Below the pieces are notes generated by a model that saw only the letters and a list, made by a program, of their open reading frames with translations, was not told where the DNA came from and made no database searches. Source: Geomonas agri (GTDB taxonomy: Bacteria > Desulfobacterota > Desulfuromonadia > Geobacterales > Geobacteraceae). Taken from it: 64,000 nt of DNA. The stretch covers positions 868,001-932,000 of the forward strand of contig NZ_JAINZO010000001.1 in the NCBI RefSeq assembly GCF_020179605.1. Direction: 5' to 3'. Below, piece after piece: positions 1 to 8,433 of the stretch. Position 1 is the stretch's first letter. Each line of letters opens with the position of its first letter. The position numbers and the translations under genes were made by a program.

Positions 1-331
1 GTAGTTGCGGCGGGGCGAAAGGTTTCAGGATGATGTGAACGTGAGGTGGTAAGGAGTCTGGGAAGCCGGACATATAGATGACCTTGAGAGCAGGGTCGAT
101 CCTCTTCATCTCTTTGACGCTACTTACACCGTCCATGCCAGGCATGACGATGTCTGTGACCACTAGGTCAACGCCCTCAGGATTTTGCTTGAATTTGTCG
201 AGGGCTTCCTGGCCGTTGGCTGCCGTGGTCACCTTATAGCCGTTACTTACGAGGAGGTGACGAATTAGGTCCCTTATTTGCGGTTCGTCCTCAGCAAGTA
301 GGATCGTTTCGCCTGTTTTTGAACAACTCAT
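1..331 (-). CDS. Response regulator receiver domain, 3' end outside window
   Basis: Reading leftwards from ATG at 331, the frame stays open to the window edge (110 codons) and encodes a receiver domain. The protein starts MSCSKTGETILLAEDEPQIR. The acidic pair is E14-D15, the phosphoacceptor Asp is about residue 60 in VVTDIVMPGMDG, and the conserved Lys lies in ILKPF near the edge. It may be a stand-alone receiver or the N-terminus of a larger regulator; the end is not visible. Its sequence resembles the receiver domains fused to the hybrid kinases elsewhere in this window. Confidence 0.85.
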   Translation of the reverse strand, partial: MSCSKTGETILLAEDEPQIRDLIRHLLVSNGYKVTTAANGQEALDKFKQNPEGVDLVVTDIVMPGMDGVSSVKEMKRIDPALKVIYMSGFPDSLPPHVHIILKPFAPPQL

Positions 332-439
332 ACGAGCCTCGCTGTAAGTTGCTAAGCCTAATCAACCCGTAGCGGGTATAGCAGTAAAGCTGACAAAAAG
401 CTAGTGACAACTGACCTCCCCGAGGGTGACGCACTCGCG

Positions 440-806
440 ACTTCACCTTCCAAGTCGGCAATGGGTCCCCCTGCCGCCACAGCGGCCCATCTCTCCCTCT
501 GCTGGGGGACTCATACCATCTCGTGTTGCAGTGGTTGCTGCATTACTGCATATCCGAGCTGCCATGCTTCCTTCAGCCGTATGATGGTTGTTTCGGGGTG
601 CCGTGACAGCCAGGAAGCGGCAGCTTCCGCGGAGGTTATGAAGTGCACGCCGCTGCAAAAAACTGTTGCGGACGGAGGGCCGCTCCAAGTACTGCCGGTA
701 AGCCCAGGCAAACCCATCTCCCGCACCATCTCCTGGTTGCTATCCCGCCCGGCAAACTGCACCACCGCCCCCGCGCGTCGGTACCGGTCGATGTCCCGTC
801 CGAACG
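440..806 (-). pseudogene. Decayed thermonuclease (SNase) fragment
   Basis: Between about 678 and 806 the DNA closely matches the inside of the intact thermonuclease gene at 8434-8979 (about 8560-8690). The reverse strand reads DIDRYRRA...NQEMVRE, as in the intact protein. A 2-nt insertion just after NQEMVRE shifts the frame, so the next residues (FAWAYRQYLERP) are only readable in another frame. A second short match at about 440-495 corresponds to the GLWRQ C-terminal segment of the thermonuclease. The piece between the two matches is unrelated and resembles alkylmercury lyase. No start codon or signal peptide remains. I infer a non-functional partial duplicate interrupted by foreign DNA. Confidence 0.6.
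511..666 (-). pseudogene. Alkylmercury lyase (MerB-like) C-terminal fragment
   Basis: This reverse-strand stretch encodes FCSGVHFITSAEAAASWL, then a segment ending KEAWQLGYAV and a stop at 511. It resembles the C-terminal part of organomercurial lyases, where FCCHVHFF is followed by a helix and an EA-x-x-LG motif. MerB cleaves the carbon-mercury bond; of its active-site Cys-Cys-Asp set, only a Cys equivalent could lie here. The N-terminal two thirds are absent and the fragment is joined in frame to a shifted thermonuclease piece. It is therefore a remnant and not a working enzyme. The family call rests on remembered motif similarity only. Confidence 0.45.
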
Positions 807-960
807 AAATAACGGGGTTTTTACTCTCAATAGGTGGGGCACACCAATTCCGATGATGGGTTAAAATTGCAATCCGATTCATACACTAGTCCTACGCCAT
901 TTTTACTCGCAGATTCTGTTGTAAATCCTTTTGTTTAGGAACTTAAGGTCGTTCCAATTG

Positions 961-993
961 TAAAAAAAGCCGCTCCAGTAACGGAGCGGCTTT
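961..993 (-). terminator. Rho-independent terminator of the 1026-1271 gene
   Basis: An inverted repeat with arms AAGCCGCTCC and GGAGCGGCTT flanks a short loop. Read on the minus strand it is followed by a run of T (complement of 961-968). It lies 32 bases past the stop codon of the small secreted protein gene. Confidence 0.8.
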
Positions 994-1025
994 CTCGGAG
1001 TTGAAAATGTACGCGGTCAGCTTCG

Positions 1026-1271
1026 TTATTTGCCGTGCCCTTTATGTTTTTTATGCTTTTTGTGGCCCTTATGCTTGCCATTATCGTGGTGCCCAGAAAC
1101 AACTCTTTCCTTCACAATGACACGCTCTTTCTCAACGACTCTCACTGGCTGAGGTTGAGGGCTACCTACCTGTACTTGCACGTCTGGAGTACTGACACCA
1201 ACATTGACACCAGCAAACGCAAAGCTTGAGCTTATTGCAACAAGAGCAAGGCTGCCAATTATTTTTCCCAT
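1026..1271 (-). CDS. Small secreted His/Lys-rich protein
   Basis: This 81-residue protein has a clear signal peptide (MGKIIGSLALVAISSSFAFA, cleavage after AFA), a short Val/Gln/Pro-rich middle, and a tail of repeated HKGHKKHKK-type units. The start is supported by GAGGAG about 8 bases upstream, and a terminator follows the gene. The basic, histidine-rich tail could bind metal ions, polyphosphate or nucleic acid, but I recognise no family and assign no function. It is transcribed alone, downstream of an OmpA-type lipoprotein gene on the same strand. Confidence 0.75.
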   Translation of the reverse strand: MGKIIGSLALVAISSSFAFAGVNVGVSTPDVQVQVGSPQPQPVRVVEKERVIVKERVVSGHHDNGKHKGHKKHKKHKGHGK

Positions 1272-1325
1272 AAATATATCTCCTCGTGACAGTTGTTATT
1301 AATACATGCATGCCTGCAGCGTGTC

Positions 1326-2012
1326 TTAATTGTTACCGCTTCCCTCTACCCGAGCCTTTTCATTGGGGCTTATCTCTAGTTGCACCCGACGATTTAATGC
1401 CCGATTGGCTTCCGTGTCGTTGGGCACGGCGGGACGGCTGGAACCATATCCAATCGCCGTCATGCGAGAACTTGACACTCCATTGGCTGCTAAGAAGTCT
1501 CGAACGTGATCTGCCCGCCTTTGACTCAAGGGCTGGTTGATGGCGTCGGTTCCGCTGGAATCCGTATGTCCTTGAATAATTATGTTGGTTTCCGATTTGG
1601 CCAGCGTCGCTGCCGCCTTGGCCAGGGCGTCTTTAGCCGCAGGTTTGAGGTCGTCCTTGCCGGTGTCAAACAGGATGCCTGCCGGCAGTGCGACAAACAC
1701 CTTGTCTCCGTCCCTTACCACCTCAGCTTCAGGCATACTTTTTTTCAAGGCCGCGGCTTGGCGGTCCATGTAATTGCCAATGCCACCTCCCACGACTGCG
1801 CCGGTCAATCCACCGATAGCTGCATTCCGTCCACGATGAGACTTCCCGCCAACCAGTGCCCCTACGCCGGCACCAAGAGCGGCACCCCCCAGGGAGCCGA
1901 TAGCGGTTTTCTGCCACTCGGTGCTGCCGTCAGGGTTTGTCGCGCAACCACTGGCCAACATGGCAACGAGCATGCATCCTATGATAATTTTGCCTGCCCA
2001 CGTTTTTTTCAT
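1326..2012 (-). CDS. OmpA-family lipoprotein with glycine zipper (YiaD-like)
   Basis: This 228-residue outer-membrane lipoprotein has a signal peptide ending in the lipobox LASGC (Cys23 lipidated). A glycine-zipper segment (about residues 38-80) of the kind that inserts in membranes follows. The C-terminus (about 110-215) is an OmpA peptidoglycan-binding domain with the motif GHTDSSG...LSQRRADHVRDFL. The start MKKTWAG at 2012 was chosen because AGGAGG lies 6 bases upstream, whereas an ATG two codons earlier abuts that ribosome site. By family, it tethers the outer membrane to peptidoglycan. It stands next to other envelope genes (MscL, aquaporin, a second OmpA protein) on the same strand, each with its own ribosome site. 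Confidence 0.85.
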   Translation of the reverse strand: MKKTWAGKIIIGCMLVAMLASGCATNPDGSTEWQKTAIGSLGGAALGAGVGALVGGKSHRGRNAAIGGLTGAVVGGGIGNYMDRQAAALKKSMPEAEVVRDGDKVFVALPAGILFDTGKDDLKPAAKDALAKAAATLAKSETNIIIQGHTDSSGTDAINQPLSQRRADHVRDFLAANGVSSSRMTAIGYGSSRPAVPNDTEANRALNRRVQLEISPNEKARVEGSGNN

Positions 2013-2098
2013 GTCCATCCTCCTTTGGCTTACAAAGTTCGCCAGGGCTTGAATATTCACTCCCAGCGCCTAAGCACCCATAGCCTTATCCAACCCAA

Positions 2099-2503
2099 CT
2101 ACCTGCCACTTTTTAGTAAGTCTCTGATCTCACTAAGGAGTACTTCTTCCCGTGTGGGGGCAGGTGGCACCTCTGGTGCCGCAGCTTCTTTTTTCTTGAG
2201 AGAATTTATTGCTTTAACTGCGGCGAAAATTGCAAACGCAATGATAGTAAAGTCTATGATGGTTTGAATAAACTTGCCATAACTGATCACTACAGGCGGT
2301 TTATTGCCAACCCCTTCTTTGACAAGGATAGAAAGCTGGGAAAAATCAACACCGCCCAGCAGGACTCCGATTGGCGGCATAATAACGTCACCGACAAATG
2401 ACGATACTATTTTGGCGAATGCAGCACCAATGATAATGCCCACTGCCATATCAACTACGTTGCCTTTTACTGCAAACTCCTTGAATTCCTTGGCGATGCT
2501 CAT
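2099..2503 (-). CDS. mscL: Large-conductance mechanosensitive channel MscL
   Basis: A 134-residue inner-membrane channel that opens on hypo-osmotic membrane stretch. The N-terminal helix [20 protein letters not shown] leads into the pore-lining TM1 ([16 protein letters not shown]). The sequence [15 protein letters not shown] follows, then the periplasmic loop, TM2 ([20 protein letters not shown]) and the cytoplasmic helix ending [12 protein letters not shown]. Length is normal for the family. Start at 2503 is supported by GGAGG 7 bases upstream; the longer upstream reading frame lacks family similarity. The neighbouring aquaporin also handles osmotic water flow, so the two may belong to an osmotic-response neighbourhood. 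Confidence 0.95.
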   Translation of the reverse strand: MSIAKEFKEFAVKGNVVDMAVGIIIGAAFAKIVSSFVGDVIMPPIGVLLGGVDFSQLSILVKEGVGNKPPVVISYGKFIQTIIDFTIIAFAIFAAVKAINSLKKKEAAAPEVPPAPTREEVLLSEIRDLLKSGR

Positions 2504-2648
2504 AGCCGTACCCTCCGAAAGAATTGTGAGTGAGAATCCTTCCATAACCGCAACCTGGCGAATGCTGGTGCGAGACATGTCGTGAGATGCAGGGCACTGA
2601 AAAATTTGTCGAACCCTCGGATCAGGGGGGCTTTTCGTCGTTGATTTC

Positions 2649-3341
2649 CTATTCCTTGCCGGAACCAAGGAACCGGTAAATACCGCCCCCGGCTATGGCG
2701 CCGATAATGGGAGCAACCCAAAAGAGCCACAGCTGTGACATGGCCCATCCTCCGACGAATATGGCGACCGCCGTACTGCGTGCTGGGTTTACCGACGTGT
2801 TGGTGGCCGGGATGCTGATGAGGTGGATCAGGGTGAGTCCCAAACCGATGGCAACCGGTGCGAATCCCTGGGGGGCACGCTTGTCGGTTGCCCCCATGAT
2901 GATAAACAGGAACATCATGGTCATGACGATCTCTGTAACGAGTCCCGCGACGAGGGTATACCCCCCTGGGGAATGTTCGCCATAGCCATTGGCAGCGAAG
3001 CCAGCAGCAACATCGAACCCCATTTTACCACTTGCTATCAGGAGCAAAACAGCTGCCCCCGCGATGCCTCCGAACACCTGAGCTAAGATATACGGGACAA
3101 CTTCTTTTGCGGGGAAACGCCCCCCAACAAAGAGACCGATGGAAACTGCGGGGTTGAGATGGCACCCGGAGATGTGCCCAATGGCGAAGGCCATAGTGAG
3201 GACGGTCAACCCGAAAGCCAGAGCCACGCCATGTAACCCGATTCCCACATTCGGGAAAGCCGCCGCAAGTACCGCACTGCCACAACCACCTAGAACCAGC
3301 CAGAATGTACCGATGAACTCAGCGCAGAATCGCTTTGACAT
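2649..3341 (-). CDS. aqpZ: Aquaporin Z-type water channel
   Basis: A 230-residue MIP-family channel with six hydrophobic segments and both signature loops: NPA at residues 63-65 (HLNPAVSIG) and NPA at 185-187 followed by Arg188 (SVNPARSTA), the selectivity-filter arginine. Length matches E. coli AqpZ. The residues suggest a water channel more than a glycerol facilitator, because the Asp after the second NPA that marks glycerol facilitators is not present. Start at 3341 has AGGAG 7 bases upstream; the reading frame extends further without a ribosome site. It lies just upstream of mscL on the same strand. Confidence 0.92.
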   Translation of the reverse strand: MSKRFCAEFIGTFWLVLGGCGSAVLAAAFPNVGIGLHGVALAFGLTVLTMAFAIGHISGCHLNPAVSIGLFVGGRFPAKEVVPYILAQVFGGIAGAAVLLLIASGKMGFDVAAGFAANGYGEHSPGGYTLVAGLVTEIVMTMMFLFIIMGATDKRAPQGFAPVAIGLGLTLIHLISIPATNTSVNPARSTAVAIFVGGWAMSQLWLFWVAPIIGAIAGGGIYRFLGSGKE

Positions 3342-3454
3342 TGTAATTCTCCTTTCAGGTGAGGGTGCCATGAAACCTGGGCAGTCATAGCAAAACACCC
3401 TCCTAGAAAAATTCCAAAAGGGTGTCTGCCTGTTAATAACCGTAGTTGCCGTTC

Positions 3455-4759
3455 CTAGTTGTTGCAGGTGAAATTGGATTCAATACGGCGATTCTTTGCT
3501 TTTCCTGCTTTGGTCTTGTTGCTGGCGATGGGCTTGTTAGGGCCATAGCCAACAGCTTTTATCCGTTCAGGGGCTATACCTAACTCTTTGACAAGATAAT
3601 TACGTATGGTGTCTGCACGCCGCTGGGACAGTTTCATGTTGAGAGCCTTAGAACCAACATTGTCGGTATGCCCCTCAATGACACCCGTGGCGTTGGGGAA
3701 CTCGTTCAGGAAGGCAGCCACAGTTTTCAGTTCATCGCGATATTGGGGCTTGATGTCGGCTTTATTGGTATCGAACTGGATATTTATGACTGCAGGACTG
3801 CACAGCTTGGGGGCTGGAGCAGGAGGCGCTACCGGAGTAGGAGCCACTACCGGGGCAGGAGCAAGTACTGCAACCCGCGCAGCGCTCTTGGCAGCGCCAC
3901 CAGCACCATTACAAGTTAGGGTGTATGCGGTGTTGTCAGCAGGGGCAATCGTCATAGTCCCCTGAGGTTGCACAGCGCCAATTTCCGGCTGTATTTCACA
4001 GTTGGCAGAGTTGCTCGAACTCCACGCCAAGGTCGCTGTTTCGCCTTTGGTGATCGAACTCGGGGTAACCGTCAGGTTTACAGACGGGGCTGGAGGAACC
4101 GGGGCCGGTGCAGGAACGACAGCAGGAGCTGGAACGGGTTTTGGCACAGGAACAGGTTCGGCAACCGGTTCTGGAGCAGGGGCCGGAACCGCCACAGGTG
4201 CAGCAGTCTTGCCCCCAAGCAGGAAGGTCAGGCCCGCGGTGTATTCCCAGTTGTATTTGGGGCTGTCGGGCTTCTCCAGCACAAACAACTGGCGAGCATC
4301 AGCCCTCAACGCGACCGAATCGGTCACGAAGTACTTAACGCCTCCGCCGGCATTGATGGTCGCGTCGGTAGTTCTGTCGCTGATTTTAAGGCCATCGTGG
4401 CCATGTCCATAGGTAATCCCGCCACCACCCGCGGCAAGGTACGGCACCAGTGGCCCTTCAGGCAGGAAGTTGTAGAGGACGTCCAAGCGATAGGACAAGG
4501 CGTTGACACTTCTATCGTTACGTGTCCCCTCCGTTGCCAGATAGTCAGTCACGGCTTCGATTGCCCAGTTCTTGGTCAGGTCGTAGCCCAGGCGCAGCCC
4601 GAAGACGGGAGCAGTTTCCAGATGTTGTTCACCATCGAATGTATAACCACCGGCAAAAGGAGATATTGAAAATGCCCCTTCTCTTTCTCCAGCGAAAGAG
4701 GCCGTCGCCATTGTGAGTACAGCTGCACACGTAAGTAATGATGAAACAGTCTTTTTCAT
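3455..4759 (-). CDS. OmpA-type outer membrane protein with Ig-like insert
   Basis: This 434-residue protein has a signal peptide (cleavage near ASFA-G, residue 23). An N-terminal eight-stranded beta-barrel-like region (about 28-180, GGYTFDGEQ...LGYDLTKNW) is followed by a long Pro/Ala/Val linker. An Ig-like segment with STTITKGE-type sequence ([19 protein letters not shown]) comes next. The C-terminus is an OmpA peptidoglycan-binding domain with [10 protein letters not shown] and [20 protein letters not shown]. Architecture fits an OprF/OmpA porin-like anchor. Start at 4759 is supported by AAAGGAG upstream and by the signal peptide. The extra Ig-like domain between barrel and OmpA domain is seen directly; its role is unknown. 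Confidence 0.88.
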   Translation of the reverse strand: MKKTVSSLLTCAAVLTMATASFAGEREGAFSISPFAGGYTFDGEQHLETAPVFGLRLGYDLTKNWAIEAVTDYLATEGTRNDRSVNALSYRLDVLYNFLPEGPLVPYLAAGGGGITYGHGHDGLKISDRTTDATINAGGGVKYFVTDSVALRADARQLFVLEKPDSPKYNWEYTAGLTFLLGGKTAAPVAVPAPAPEPVAEPVPVPKPVPAPAVVPAPAPVPPAPSVNLTVTPSSITKGETATLAWSSSNSANCEIQPEIGAVQPQGTMTIAPADNTAYTLTCNGAGGAAKSAARVAVLAPAPVVAPTPVAPPAPAPKLCSPAVINIQFDTNKADIKPQYRDELKTVAAFLNEFPNATGVIEGHTDNVGSKALNMKLSQRRADTIRNYLVKELGIAPERIKAVGYGPNKPIASNKTKAGKAKNRRIESNFTCNN

Positions 4760-5232
4760 ACGTTCTCCTTTGAACTTAATTTTAATGCCAGTGCCGTGAG
4801 GATAAAATACAGCACTGTACGGCATGCTAGAACTATTGGAAACGTATCATACATTCAGGTGGGGTTCAATGCTGTTTTAGATTAAATTAATGTAATATTC
4901 TGACAATTATTTAATGTCAAACTGATTTAAATAAGACTTGCTAGAACGTTTATGACGCATGTTCCTGTTCCTAAAATGGTTGTAGTGATGGGACCTTACG
5001 GCACCCTCAGAGTCTTTTTTCATAGAATCATGTCCGTGTGGCGCTGACGTCACTTTAAAAAGAAGCGGCCTTCCTGCAAGTAGACTGTGGTTAATTGTCC
5101 TCGTGTGTCCTACCAATGTTTCTGATACAAGGTACAATCAGATAGCGCGTGATGTTTAAGCGGGAACATGCTGATTTACCGTTACTTCCAAAAAAGAACA
5201 TTATTGCCGAGGATGGTCCTAGAGGAGGTGAC
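4760..5232. other. Intergenic region between divergent genes
   Basis: About 470 bases separate the divergently read OmpA-type gene and the hybrid kinase gene. The stretch is AT-richer than the genes. I see no convincing gene, RNA or strong promoter motif. An open frame on the minus strand at 4907-5137 has no ribosome site or family resemblance. Confidence 0.5.
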
Positions 5233-7161
5233 ATGGTTGATATGACTGAACAAAGGTGCACTGAGCCCTTGTTGAATCAGAAACATATTGCCACCTGCCA
5301 TTTTTTCGATAACAGCCCGTTTGCAGTGTTTAGATCTACGCTTGACGGGGCCGAAATCATAAATGCGAATGGAAAATTTTTCGAACTTTTCGGGCTTACC
5401 CGTGAGGAGGTTTTAGGCAAGCCGTTCCTTGGCCACTATGCAGCCCCCACCCAGCGAGACTCGATTCTTCGTACTGTCAACGAAAACGGGCATATCGTTG
5501 ACGCTGAAGTCCAGTTCATCCACAAAAATGGCGAGGTCCGCGATTGCCTGGCCTCGGTATCCGTGTTCAAGGAAGAAGGCATTTTAGAAGGGATGCTGCT
5601 TGATATAACAGAACGAAAGCGGACGGAAGCTGCTCTTTTGGGGACTATGGCTCTGTATCGGGATTTTGTGGAGGGCACGAGCGATCTCGTGACCCAGGTA
5701 GACGCCAGGGGACGCTTCCTCTTCGTTAACCGGAATGCGGAAAGATATTTCGGGTGGTCACCTGCGGAGTGTGTCGGAAAGTTCGCCTTCGACTTTGTGC
5801 ACCCGGATGACCGGCAAAAAACGTTGGCAGCATTCCAGGAATGGGTTGGCTCCTGCACGGAATCGGTGACTTTTGAAAACAGGCAAATAAGCAGGACCGG
5901 TGAGGTCTACGACATGCTCTGGACCATCAACCTCTCCTATGATGACGAAGAGCTGAAACAGGTGAATTCAATTGCTCGCGACGTCACCCTCCAGCGACGG
6001 TTGCTGAACGAGCAGATAAAAAACCAGAAACTGGAATCACTGGGGGTGCTGGCAGGCGGAATAGCCCACGACTTCAACAACATCATGACCGGGATCGTAG
6101 GGAGCATATCCTTGGCACGGGTATCCCTGGACAGTCACGAACGGGTATCTGAACTTTTGGCCCGAGCGGAAGGCGCCTGCCAACGCGCCACAACCTTATC
6201 CAACCAACTCCTGACGTTTGCCAAGGGGAATAGGCCGGTAAAGAAGTTGGTGGCGGCCAAAGCACTTATCACATCATCAATTTCACATGCGTTGAAAGGT
6301 TCCAAAACCAGGACCATGATAAACAGTGCCGATGGCTTGTGGGACCTGGAGGCCGATGAAGGGCTCATGGTTCAGGTTCTGTGCAATATTATGATAAATG
6401 CCTCTCAGGCAATGCAGGGGGAAGGTGTCGTCTCGATAGCGCTGGAGAATACAGTTCTTGATAAATCCAACGAATACTCCCTGCAACCTGGCCCTTATGT
6501 ACGTTTCAGTTTTAGTGATACCGGATGCGGAATCCCAAAAGACAGCCTCAGAAGAGTTTTCGATCCGTACTATACAACCAAGGCCACGGGAAGCGGGCTG
6601 GGGTTGGCCTCAGCCTATTCCATTGTCTGCAAGCACGACGGCCATATAAGCGTTGACTCCGAAGAAGGCGTTGGCACGACCTTTATCGTCCTATTGCCCG
6701 CAAGCAGTTGTCAGGTTCACGCTGAGCCAAGCCTGGTGCAGAGACAGGCCCCTGCTAAACAGATCGATGGCCCGATCTTGGTGGTCGATGACGAAGAGAT
6801 CATCAGAAATCTTGCAAAAGAGGCGTTACAAAAACTTGGATACGAGGTGCAGACCTGCAGCAGTGGTGAGCAGGCCATTGCGCTCTACCATGCCGCAATG
6901 GCGGCCGAAACCCCCTTCGCGGTTGTTGTCATGGACCTTACTATACCCGGGGGCATGGGCGGAGGGGAGGCTGCCAGGCGCATCCTGGAACTGGACCCAT
7001 CGGCCGTCCTCGTAGTATCGAGCGGGTATTCCAACGATCCCATTCTCGCTGAGTACGCCAGATTCGGTTTCAGCGCAGTTTTGCCTAAACCCTACAGTCC
7101 GACTGATCTGGAGGAAGTACTGGCCGAACTTACCCAAAAAAGCTCCTTGGATGAGGTGTAA
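5233..7161 (+). CDS. PAS hybrid histidine kinase with C-terminal receiver
   Basis: A 642-residue cytosolic sensor kinase without membrane segments. Order: PAS (about 25-125), second PAS (140-260), HisKA with H279 in GGIAHDFNN, ATPase domain (375-495, with GCGIP and GSGLGLA boxes), and receiver (515-635, phosphoacceptor D568 in VVMDLTIPGG). Start at 5233 was chosen for the strong AGGAGGTGAC just upstream; a GTG start 84 bases earlier has no such site. By family it autophosphorylates on His and passes phosphate to its own receiver. The input signal is unknown and no output partner is adjacent. Its 3' end has two decayed copies elsewhere, at 14143 and 31165. Confidence 0.88.
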   Translation: MVDMTEQRCTEPLLNQKHIATCHFFDNSPFAVFRSTLDGAEIINANGKFFELFGLTREEVLGKPFLGHYAAPTQRDSILRTVNENGHIVDAEVQFIHKNGEVRDCLASVSVFKEEGILEGMLLDITERKRTEAALLGTMALYRDFVEGTSDLVTQVDARGRFLFVNRNAERYFGWSPAECVGKFAFDFVHPDDRQKTLAAFQEWVGSCTESVTFENRQISRTGEVYDMLWTINLSYDDEELKQVNSIARDVTLQRRLLNEQIKNQKLESLGVLAGGIAHDFNNIMTGIVGSISLARVSLDSHERVSELLARAEGACQRATTLSNQLLTFAKGNRPVKKLVAAKALITSSISHALKGSKTRTMINSADGLWDLEADEGLMVQVLCNIMINASQAMQGEGVVSIALENTVLDKSNEYSLQPGPYVRFSFSDTGCGIPKDSLRRVFDPYYTTKATGSGLGLASAYSIVCKHDGHISVDSEEGVGTTFIVLLPASSCQVHAEPSLVQRQAPAKQIDGPILVVDDEEIIRNLAKEALQKLGYEVQTCSSGEQAIALYHAAMAAETPFAVVVMDLTIPGGMGGGEAARRILELDPSAVLVVSSGYSNDPILAEYARFGFSAVLPKPYSPTDLEEVLAELTQKSSLDEV

Positions 7162-7211
7162 AGCGGGGCGGAGATTCCACGGCTTTGGCGTATCCCTCGC
7201 TGTCTGGTGCT

Positions 7212-7330
7212 GTCATCTAGCTCTCCTTTTGATCGGAATCCAAGCCAAGGATACTTCCGGCAAACTTCTGCGTCACTTCCAATTCCCCGAATCCGCGGCT
7301 CATGATGACTTTCACCTGCGGATTCGGCGC
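7212..7330 (-). pseudogene. Decayed 3' end of a hybrid kinase receiver domain
   Basis: The DNA matches the 3' end of the intact kinase gene at 31353-33845: TCCTTTTGATCG, then CCAAGC, then CAAAC...CGTCAC-TCCAATTC and GCTCATGATCACTTTCAC-like text, read on the minus strand. Relative to the intact copy about 55 bases are missing in the middle. The match begins in the intergenic DNA right after the + strand kinase stop at 7161. The same convergent layout therefore occurs here and at 31165-31510. I infer a duplicated locus in which this copy of the second kinase has been lost apart from its tail. Confidence 0.65.
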
Positions 7331-7420
7331 GCGTAACTCCAACCTATAAGATCACGTTTGTCCGGTCGCATCTTCTCCTACCAACTACCAGGCAGCACCT
7401 GTTTTGTTGATCTGACCTCC

Positions 7421-7458
7421 TTGTCATCCTCTTGATTTATGTGTATATTATGTACATA
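7421..7458 (+). promoter_or_regulatory. Promoter and palindromic operator of the toxin-antitoxin pair
   Basis: TTGTCA (7421-7426) is 17 bases from TATATT (7444-7449), a good sigma-70 arrangement. Overlapping the -10 is a 21-base partial palindrome with arms TATGT (7438-7442) and ACATA (7454-7458). Its position just before a gene with a ribbon-helix-helix-like N-terminus makes it a candidate autorepressor site; that is inference. Confidence 0.5.
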
Positions 7459-7477
7459 TCTATGGGGGGTGGTTAAG

Positions 7478-7990
7478 GTGAAAACTGCACGTCTGAACAT
7501 CGTCATCGAACCGGAAGAGAAGGAACTGGCCGAACAGCTTGCCGCTGAATTCAGTCGCCGGACAGGAATGGAAACTACACTGTCGTCCTTTGTCCGTCAC
7601 CTGATCCGGCAGGCGGCGTTGGACAGCAATGATGAAAGCGGAATGAAACAGCAGGGATTGCCACTCACCCCCGCAAGGTCCAAGCGCCGCCCACGCCCTA
7701 GGCCAAGCGAACAGGTGGCTATCTACCGGGAGCAGATTAAGGCCATAGCCTTGGCACATCATGTCACCAACGTCAGAATCTTCGGATCGACCGCACGCGG
7801 GGAAGATACCAGCAAGAGCGATTTGGATCTGCTTGTGTCGCCGATCCAGGGGAAAACGGGGCTGATGGAGCTGGTTGAGATTGCGGCGGAAATCAAGAAG
7901 CTTATCAAGGTTCCCGTCGATGTGGTCCTGGACACCACCATACCAGAAAAGTACAGGGACAAGATCAACAAGGAGGCAATCACGATATGA
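7478..7990 (+). CDS. MntA-type nucleotidyltransferase antitoxin with RHH-like N-terminus
   Basis: A 170-residue protein. Residues about 80-170 form a minimal nucleotidyltransferase domain with GSTARGE (103-109) and the metal-binding D115-x-D117 (SDLDLLV), as in MntA antitoxins that AMPylate and silence HepT. Residues 1-48 (KTARLNIVIEPEEKELAEQL...SSFVRHLIRQ) look like a strand-helix-helix DNA-binding unit, joined by a basic Pro/Arg linker; most MntA proteins lack this. Start is GTG at 7478, with a G-rich ribosome site upstream. The stop overlaps the start of the HEPN partner by four bases. The likely role is antitoxin plus autorepressor of the operon. Confidence 0.8.
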   Translation: MKTARLNIVIEPEEKELAEQLAAEFSRRTGMETTLSSFVRHLIRQAALDSNDESGMKQQGLPLTPARSKRRPRPRPSEQVAIYREQIKAIALAHHVTNVRIFGSTARGEDTSKSDLDLLVSPIQGKTGLMELVEIAAEIKKLIKVPVDVVLDTTIPEKYRDKINKEAITI

Positions 7991-8382
7991 CCGACAACCG
8001 GAAACCGCGAACATTAGAGGAATACCTAGAGGATATGCAAAAGTCCGTTAATCGTCTTATGGAAATTTCTCGCGTCGATGGATCGGTTTTCAAGGATAAC
8101 GAGGACAAGCAGGACGCCGCCATCAGGCATATCCAAATACTTGGTGAAATTTCCAGTAAACTTTTAAAACATTACCCCGCTTTCACCGCCGACAACAAAG
8201 ACATACCCTTCAGGAAAATCAGTGACATGAGAAAACAGCTGATTCACGGCTACTTTGGGGTGAGCCTTGATGCAGTGTGGGAGGTCTTAAAAATCAATAT
8301 CCCGGCCCTCGACAGCCAGCTTTCCACCGTTGTGGTAACCAGTAAGAACTCCATACAGAAAGGAAGGGGTGTTAAAATATGA
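7987..8382 (+). CDS. HepT-type HEPN toxin (RNase)
   Basis: A 131-residue alpha-helical protein with the HEPN catalytic signature R-x4-H-x-Y at R82, H87, Y89 (MRKQLIHGYFG), the RNase centre of HepT toxins. It overlaps the upstream MntA-like gene by ATGA, typical of translational coupling in HEPN-MNT pairs. Known members cleave RNA (for example tRNA) and are neutralised by AMPylation of the tyrosine in the motif. The C-terminal 30 residues after the HEPN helices are variable. The pair may act as a stability or phage-defence module. It is followed by a convergently read thermonuclease gene. Confidence 0.85.
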   Translation: MTDNRKPRTLEEYLEDMQKSVNRLMEISRVDGSVFKDNEDKQDAAIRHIQILGEISSKLLKHYPAFTADNKDIPFRKISDMRKQLIHGYFGVSLDAVWEVLKINIPALDSQLSTVVVTSKNSIQKGRGVKI

Positions 8383-8433
8383 CTTCCCACTGGCCGGTTT
8401 GAACGGGTCCTTAGGACCTTTGCGTGGTTGTAA

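Noticed and set aside
4907..5137. Small minus-strand gene in the gap before the first hybrid kinase
   Set aside because: No ribosome site or recognisable features; AT-rich leader DNA is the simpler reading.
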